Both the position numbers and the translations under genes were made by a program. A stretch of 64,000 nt of DNA, taken from positions 62,001-126,000 of the forward strand of contig JAEUSY010000041.1 in the NCBI GenBank assembly GCA_016788295.1. Reading direction: 5' to 3'. Below the pieces are notes generated by a model, which worked only from the letters and a program-made list of their open reading frames with translations, did not search any database and was not told where the DNA came from. The DNA is from Flavobacteriales bacterium (GTDB lineage Bacteria; Bacteroidota; Bacteroidia; Flavobacteriales_F; PHOS-HE28). Positions 59,650 to 64,000 of this stretch are shown here, piece after piece (within the stretch, counting starts at the first letter, position 1; each line of letters opens with the position of its first letter).

Positions 59650-61131
59650 ATGAGCAACTCCAACGCACCGACCGTCGGTCACCCACCCGGACTGTACTGG
59701 CTTTTCGCCGCAGAAATGTGGGAACGCTTCTGCTACTATGGCATGCGTGCCCTGCTGCTACTGTATCTGGTGAAGTCACTGGCCATGGGCGACGACAAGG
59801 GCTTTGCTGTGTATGGGGCCTATACTGCACTGGTCTATGTGATGCCTGTTATCGGAGGACGCATTGCTGACGGAATCCTGGGGTCGCGCTTGGCCGTATT
59901 GTTAGGCGGCATACTGATGGCGATCGGCGAGTTCGTGATCGTAGGAGGCAGCGAGATGCTGCTGTTCTGGGGCATGGCCATCATCATTGTGGGCAATGGA
60001 CTGTTCAAACCGAACATCAGCACCATGGTGGGCCGCCTCTACCCCGATGGCGACCACCGCAAGGATTCGGGCTTCACGATCTTCTATATCGGCATCAACC
60101 TCGGAGCGCTGTTGGCCACCACGGTATGCGCCGAAGTGGGCAACATCTATGGTGCACAGGCCGGCTTCGCGCTGGCCGGCATCGGCATGTTGCTTGGTGT
60201 GCTCATCTTCCAAATGGGCAGCAAGCACTACGGCCATGTCAGTGCCCCCCCCTCACCCGATACGCTCCACAAACCCGCGTACGGGCCGCTCAGCCCTTTT
60301 AATGCAGTATTGCTGGGATGCATGCTCCTTATTCCAGTGCTGTACTTCCTGCTCCGTAATACCGATGTGGCCGGCTATGTGCTGTTGGCCGTTGCAGCGT
60401 TCGTGATCGGAAGCCTCATTGCACGCGGAGTGAAGGATGGCAAGGTGCAGCTGGACAAGATGTTCGGCTTCATCATCCTCATGTTCTTCAACGTGGTGTT
60501 CTGGGCCTGCTTCGAGCAGGCGGGCAGCAGCCTCACGCTCTTTGCAGACCGCAACGTGGACCGCTCGATCGGAGGCTGGGAGATGGGCGCCGCCACCACA
60601 CAATTCTTCAACCCGGCGTACATCCTGCTCTTCGGATCGCTCTTCAGCATCATGTGGGTGAAGCTCAAACAGGCCGACAAGGACTTCAGCATCCCCATGA
60701 AGTTCGGTCTCGGTATTCTTCAACTGGGCCTGGGCTACCTGGTGATCCTTCTGGCCGCGCCGCTCGCCGTGGAATACATGGTACCCTTGTGGACCCTCGC
60801 CCTGCTGTACATGCTGCACACCACCGGCGAACTGTTCCTGAGCCCCATCGGCCTGAGCATGGTGACCAAACTGGTGCCGAAGGACATGACCGCCACGGCC
60901 ATGGGGGCCTGGTTCCTCAGCATTGCCGGTGCCAACTACGCCGCAGGCATGCTGGCCAAGCTGACCGGCGCAGAGCACGGTGCCGGCGAGGGCGAGGTGC
61001 TGGACAAGGCCGCCAGCCTGGCCACTTATGTGGACGTGTACAGTACAATGGGTTACGTGACCGTAGGGATCGGTCTGTTCCTTGTGCTGGTCAGCCCGCT
61101 GGTCAACCGCCTGTTCCACGGCATCCGTTAA
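59650..61131 (+). CDS. POT/PTR-family proton-dependent peptide transporter (first copy)
   Basis: About 493 residues from ATG 59650; twelve to fourteen membrane helices. The family motif LFAAEMWERFCYYGMRALL (ExxERF) opens the protein, followed by GNGLFKPNISTMVGRLYP and FYIGINLGALLATTV. It imports di- and tripeptides using the proton gradient. TACCTTGG at 59617-59624 with TTG at 59596-59598 (18-base gap) is a likely promoter. Confidence 0.93.
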   Translation: MSNSNAPTVGHPPGLYWLFAAEMWERFCYYGMRALLLLYLVKSLAMGDDKGFAVYGAYTALVYVMPVIGGRIADGILGSRLAVLLGGILMAIGEFVIVGGSEMLLFWGMAIIIVGNGLFKPNISTMVGRLYPDGDHRKDSGFTIFYIGINLGALLATTVCAEVGNIYGAQAGFALAGIGMLLGVLIFQMGSKHYGHVSAPPSPDTLHKPAYGPLSPFNAVLLGCMLLIPVLYFLLRNTDVAGYVLLAVAAFVIGSLIARGVKDGKVQLDKMFGFIILMFFNVVFWACFEQAGSSLTLFADRNVDRSIGGWEMGAATTQFFNPAYILLFGSLFSIMWVKLKQADKDFSIPMKFGLGILQLGLGYLVILLAAPLAVEYMVPLWTLALLYMLHTTGELFLSPIGLSMVTKLVPKDMTATAMGAWFLSIAGANYAAGMLAKLTGAEHGAGEGEVLDKAASLATYVDVYSTMGYVTVGIGLFLVLVSPLVNRLFHGIR

Positions 61132-61201
61132 GAACGGAGACCATCTGTCATCCCAGCTTGATAGGCCGGACCACGCCCATAGACCCAATAGCCGCGAACG
61201 C

Positions 61202-62689
61202 ATGACGCCCGCCTCCCCCACCCTCGACCAGATACGCAACTTCGAGGGCAAGTACCCGAAGCAGCTGTGGGCACTGTTCTTCACCGAAATGTGGGAGCGG
61301 TTCTGCTTCTACGGCATGCGGGGCATGCTCACGGTGTTCATGGTGAGCAACCTGGGGCTCGATGACCCGACGGCCAATCTGCAATACGGCGCCATCCAGG
61401 CCTTCGTGTATGCCTTCACCTTCATTGGTGGTGTGTTCGCGGACAAGGTCCTAGGCTTCCAAAAGTCATTGTTCTGGGGTGCCCTGTTGATGATCGTCGG
61501 GGGCCTTGTGGTGGCGATATCCCCCAAGGAATTCTTCTACATCGGCATCTGCTTCTCTATCATCGGCACGGGCTTCTTCAAGCCCAACATCAGCACCATG
61601 GTGGGGCAGCTGTACCACACCAACGACAGTCGTCGTGATGCCGGGTTCAGCCTGTTCTATGCTGGCATCAACGTAGGTGCCCTGCTCGGGGGCATGATCA
61701 TGGTCTACGTGGGCAAGTACCACAGCTGGAGCTGGGCCTTCGCCCTGGTCTCCGTCGTCATGACCATCAGCCTGGTCAACTTCATATTCACCCGCAAGAG
61801 CATGGGGCCCATCGGCCTCAGCCCCATTCATCCGGATGTGCCTGCAAGCAAGCGGAAATTCATGGAGATCGCCACCTACGTCGGTTCGCTGATCGCCATT
61901 CCCTTCATCCTGCTGCTGGTGACGAACACCCGTTATACGGACCTGTTCATGTACATTATCGGGCCGGCCACCCTGGTCTATCTGGGCTGGGAAATGCGGA
62001 AATTCAACAAGGAGGAGAACAAACGTCTGGGGGCAGCGCTGGTCTTCATCCTCTTCTCCATCCTGTTCTGGGCCTTCTTCGAGCAGAGCGGTGGTTCGCT
62101 GAGCCTGTTCGCGCTGAACAACCTGAAGCACACGCTGCTGGGCATTCCGATGGACCCCAACGTGGTGAACAACAGTTCCAACTCGCTCTTTGTCATCCTG
62201 TTCGCTGCACCCATCGGTATCCTTTGGGTATGGCTGAGCAAACGCGGCATGGAACCCAACAGCGTAGTGAAGTTCGGTCTTGGCTTCCTGTTGCTGGCAC
62301 TGGCCTTCTATGTATTCTACGCCACCGTCTTCTTTGCCGATGCCGATGGTGTGACCTCGTTGGACGTGTTTACGCTGGGCTACTTCGTGATCACCTTCGG
62401 CGAACTATGCCTGAGCCCGATCGGCCTGTCGCTAATGACCAAGCTCTCACCACAAAGTGTGCAGGGCCTGATGATGGGCATGTGGTTCCTGGCCAGCGCC
62501 TATGGGCAGTATGTGGCCGGTCTGCTGGGCGCAGGCATGAGCATTGCCGACGAGAACGCCACCAACATGGCCAAGCTCGAGAGCTACACAACGGGATACC
62601 TGCAACTGGGCATGTACGCGCTGATCGCCGGCTTGGTGCTGGTCGCCATCTCCCCCTTCGTTCGTCGCCTCATGCGCGGCATTCACTAA
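61202..62689 (+). CDS. POT/PTR-family proton-dependent peptide transporter (second copy)
   Basis: About 495 residues from ATG 61202. It shares ALFFTEMWERFCFYGMRGML, GTGFFKPNISTMVGQLYH and FYAGINVGALLGGMI with the preceding gene but is clearly diverged, so the pair is an old tandem duplication or two specialised peptide symporters. It lies 70 bases after the first copy. Confidence 0.93.
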   Translation: MTPASPTLDQIRNFEGKYPKQLWALFFTEMWERFCFYGMRGMLTVFMVSNLGLDDPTANLQYGAIQAFVYAFTFIGGVFADKVLGFQKSLFWGALLMIVGGLVVAISPKEFFYIGICFSIIGTGFFKPNISTMVGQLYHTNDSRRDAGFSLFYAGINVGALLGGMIMVYVGKYHSWSWAFALVSVVMTISLVNFIFTRKSMGPIGLSPIHPDVPASKRKFMEIATYVGSLIAIPFILLLVTNTRYTDLFMYIIGPATLVYLGWEMRKFNKEENKRLGAALVFILFSILFWAFFEQSGGSLSLFALNNLKHTLLGIPMDPNVVNNSSNSLFVILFAAPIGILWVWLSKRGMEPNSVVKFGLGFLLLALAFYVFYATVFFADADGVTSLDVFTLGYFVITFGELCLSPIGLSLMTKLSPQSVQGLMMGMWFLASAYGQYVAGLLGAGMSIADENATNMAKLESYTTGYLQLGMYALIAGLVLVAISPFVRRLMRGIH

Positions 62690-62741
62690 CCTGTCCGTTA
62701 CGGCACGGTCTTCGCTGCGCCTGAACCTCATTCCATTTGCG

Positions 62742-63338
62742 ATGCGCACCCTCTTGTTCGCCCTTACCCTGGCCCCGCTGGGCCTTTTTGCCCAAAGCAC
62801 GGCCAAGCCTGCGCAAGCGCCTACACCCGCGCCCGCCACGGCCACCAAGGGCATCAAGTGGATGACCATGGAAGAGGCACAGGCCATGGCCAAGAAAGCC
62901 CCCAAGCCCTTGTTCGTGGATGTGTACACCAGCTGGTGTGGTCCATGCAAGATGCTGGACTCCAGGACCTTTAGCGACCCGCGCTTGGCCGAATACGTGA
63001 ACAAGCACTTCTATGCCGTGAAGTTCAATGCAGAGAGCGGCGACCCGGTGATGTTCAAGGGCCAGAAGCTGGAGAACCCGGACTACAACCCCGCCAACAC
63101 GGGCGGTCGCAATGGCACGCACCACCTTACCTACGCCATTGCCAATGTGAACGGTCGCATTGCCTACCCGACGGTGGTCTACCTGGACAGCGACCTGAAC
63201 GTGCTGGCCCCGGTGCAAGGCTACATGACCCCGGACCAGATCGAACCGATCCTGGTGTACTTCGGTGAGGGCCATTACAAGACGATGGACTACCAGGCCT
63301 TCATGACCACCTTCAAGCCCAAATGGGCCGCCCAGTAA
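62742..63338 (+). CDS. thioredoxin-like periplasmic protein
   Basis: A 198-residue protein with a signal peptide (1-18), an Ala/Pro-rich linker and a thioredoxin fold with the active-site WCGPC (65-69) in FVDVYTSWCGPCKMLDSRTF. A cis-Pro is in AYPTVVYLD. Probably a disulfide reductase or protein-folding factor in the periplasm. A strong terminator follows. Confidence 0.9.
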   Translation: MRTLLFALTLAPLGLFAQSTAKPAQAPTPAPATATKGIKWMTMEEAQAMAKKAPKPLFVDVYTSWCGPCKMLDSRTFSDPRLAEYVNKHFYAVKFNAESGDPVMFKGQKLENPDYNPANTGGRNGTHHLTYAIANVNGRIAYPTVVYLDSDLNVLAPVQGYMTPDQIEPILVYFGEGHYKTMDYQAFMTTFKPKWAAQ

Positions 63339-63359
63339 GGGCTTCCGAGCATTCAGTGA

Positions 63360-63386
63360 AAGGCCCGCACACGCGGGCCTTTTCTC
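63360..63386 (+). terminator. intrinsic terminator after the thioredoxin gene
   Basis: AAGGCCCGC (63360-63368) and GCGGGCCTT (63373-63381) form a 9-bp GC-rich stem with a 4-base loop, followed by TTCTC. Classic rho-independent layout, 21 bases after the stop. Confidence 0.85.
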
Positions 63387-63470
63387 ATTGATGAACATCA
63401 CGGCGCCCGCATTGTTCTTTGCTAACTTCGCCCCCGATCAAACGAAAAACACCTCAATACGGCAGCTGAG

Positions 63471-64000
63471 ATGAGTGAGAAAGCCCAGGTCATCCTCGAT
63501 GGCAAAACGTACGAGTTCCCCATCATCGTGGGCAGTGAAGGCGAAAAGGCCATTGACATCAGCAAGCTGCGTGATGTGAGCGGGTACATCACCATCGACC
63601 CCGGATACAAGAACACCGGCGCCACCCAGAGCGCTATCACCTTCCTCGATGGTGAGGAGGGCATTCTGCAGTACCGCGGCTACCCTATTGAGCAATTGGC
63701 CGAGAAAGCCTCCTTCATGGAAGTGGCCTACCTGCTCCTGTTCGGCGACCTGCCCAACAAGAAGCAGCTGGACGAGTTCGAGGGGAACATCCGCTACCAC
63801 TCGTTGGTGCACGAGGACATGAAGCACTTCTTCGAGTTCTTCCCGAGCAATGCCCACCCCATGGGCATCCTCTCGGCGATGGTGAACTCGCTGAGCACCT
63901 TCTATCCCAAGAGCCAGGACCCCCACCGTCCGCAGAAGGACGTGGAGCGCACGATCTTCCGCCTGATCGCCAAGATGCCTACGCTGGCCGCGATCAGCTA
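63471..64000 (+). CDS. gltA: citrate synthase, 5' part (truncated by window edge)
   Basis: Only the first ~176 residues are in the window. YITIDPGYKNTGATQSAITFLDGEEGILQYRGYPIEQL and FMEVAYLLLFGDLPNKKQL are the conserved N-terminal region of type II citrate synthase. The active-site His and Asp lie beyond the window. TAACTTCG at 63423-63430 may be the -7 box; the upstream terminator makes this a separate transcript. Confidence 0.93.
   Translation, partial: MSEKAQVILDGKTYEFPIIVGSEGEKAIDISKLRDVSGYITIDPGYKNTGATQSAITFLDGEEGILQYRGYPIEQLAEKASFMEVAYLLLFGDLPNKKQLDEFEGNIRYHSLVHEDMKHFFEFFPSNAHPMGILSAMVNSLSTFYPKSQDPHRPQKDVERTIFRLIAKMPTLAAIS

Overview
The window looks like a chromosomal segment of a GC-rich member of the Bacteroidota, probably an uncultured Flavobacteriales-like lineage. 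The evidence is two secreted proteins that appear to end in type IX secretion (T9SS) sorting domains (32654-33508 and 53056-53817), several promoters of the Bacteroidota form TTG-N19/21-TAnnTTTG, starts without clear Shine-Dalgarno sequences, an S9 dipeptidyl-peptidase with two POT transporters, a PyrR-PyrB pair and a fused 2-oxoacid dehydrogenase E1. No rRNA, tRNA, CRISPR array or prophage was seen. Taxonomy is inferred from gene content only.

Layout. 1-7.4 kb is accessory DNA: the 3' end of an RHS-type gene with a low-GC variable tail and a small lipoprotein partner, a 1224-residue SIR2-domain protein that is a candidate anti-phage effector, and an HNH-nuclease protein. 7.4-8.1 kb holds a strikingly regular array of 16 units, one every 21 bp, built on GCGATCGC. 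8.1-19.2 kb is a nearly complete type II secretion/type IV pilus-like machine: major pilin, short prepilin peptidase, ATPase, secretin and L/M/C-like inner-membrane parts on the + strand, facing a platform protein, minor pseudopilins and a MORN protein on the - strand.

19.4-38.2 kb is mixed housekeeping and envelope genes: TPR, YdcF-like, DinB, Mpo1-like, a degenerate S41 protease, an outer-membrane beta-barrel, a GH38 glycosidase, SUI1, a GT87 mannosyltransferase, FNR-like, SdiA-regulated-like, a lamin-tail protein, an NRAMP relative, a di-haem peroxidase, MgtC/DUF4010 and DUF2459. Around the GH38 and SUI1 genes are two short coding fossils and a 112-bp direct repeat, signs of an old segmental duplication. 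38.2-41.3 kb contains a REP-associated transposase (RAYT), REP palindromes (one inside the transposase and one inside the E1 dehydrogenase gene) and a second REP-like repeat cluster.

41.3-50.5 kb carries an LtaS-like sulfatase with a lipid kinase, the histidine-degradation enzymes HutI and FTCD with a CPBP protease between them, and a membrane-anchored patatin. 50.4-55.8 kb (- strand) has a GlcNAc-kinase-like protein, a LuxR-type response regulator with a well-formed promoter and a Fur/PerR-like dyad, RNase Z, a T9SS-sorted protein, a STAS antagonist, and pyrR-pyrB. 55.9-64 kb (+ strand) has an MFS symporter, a DPP-IV-like peptidase followed by two POT peptide transporters (a likely peptide-scavenging unit), a thioredoxin-like protein and the start of citrate synthase.
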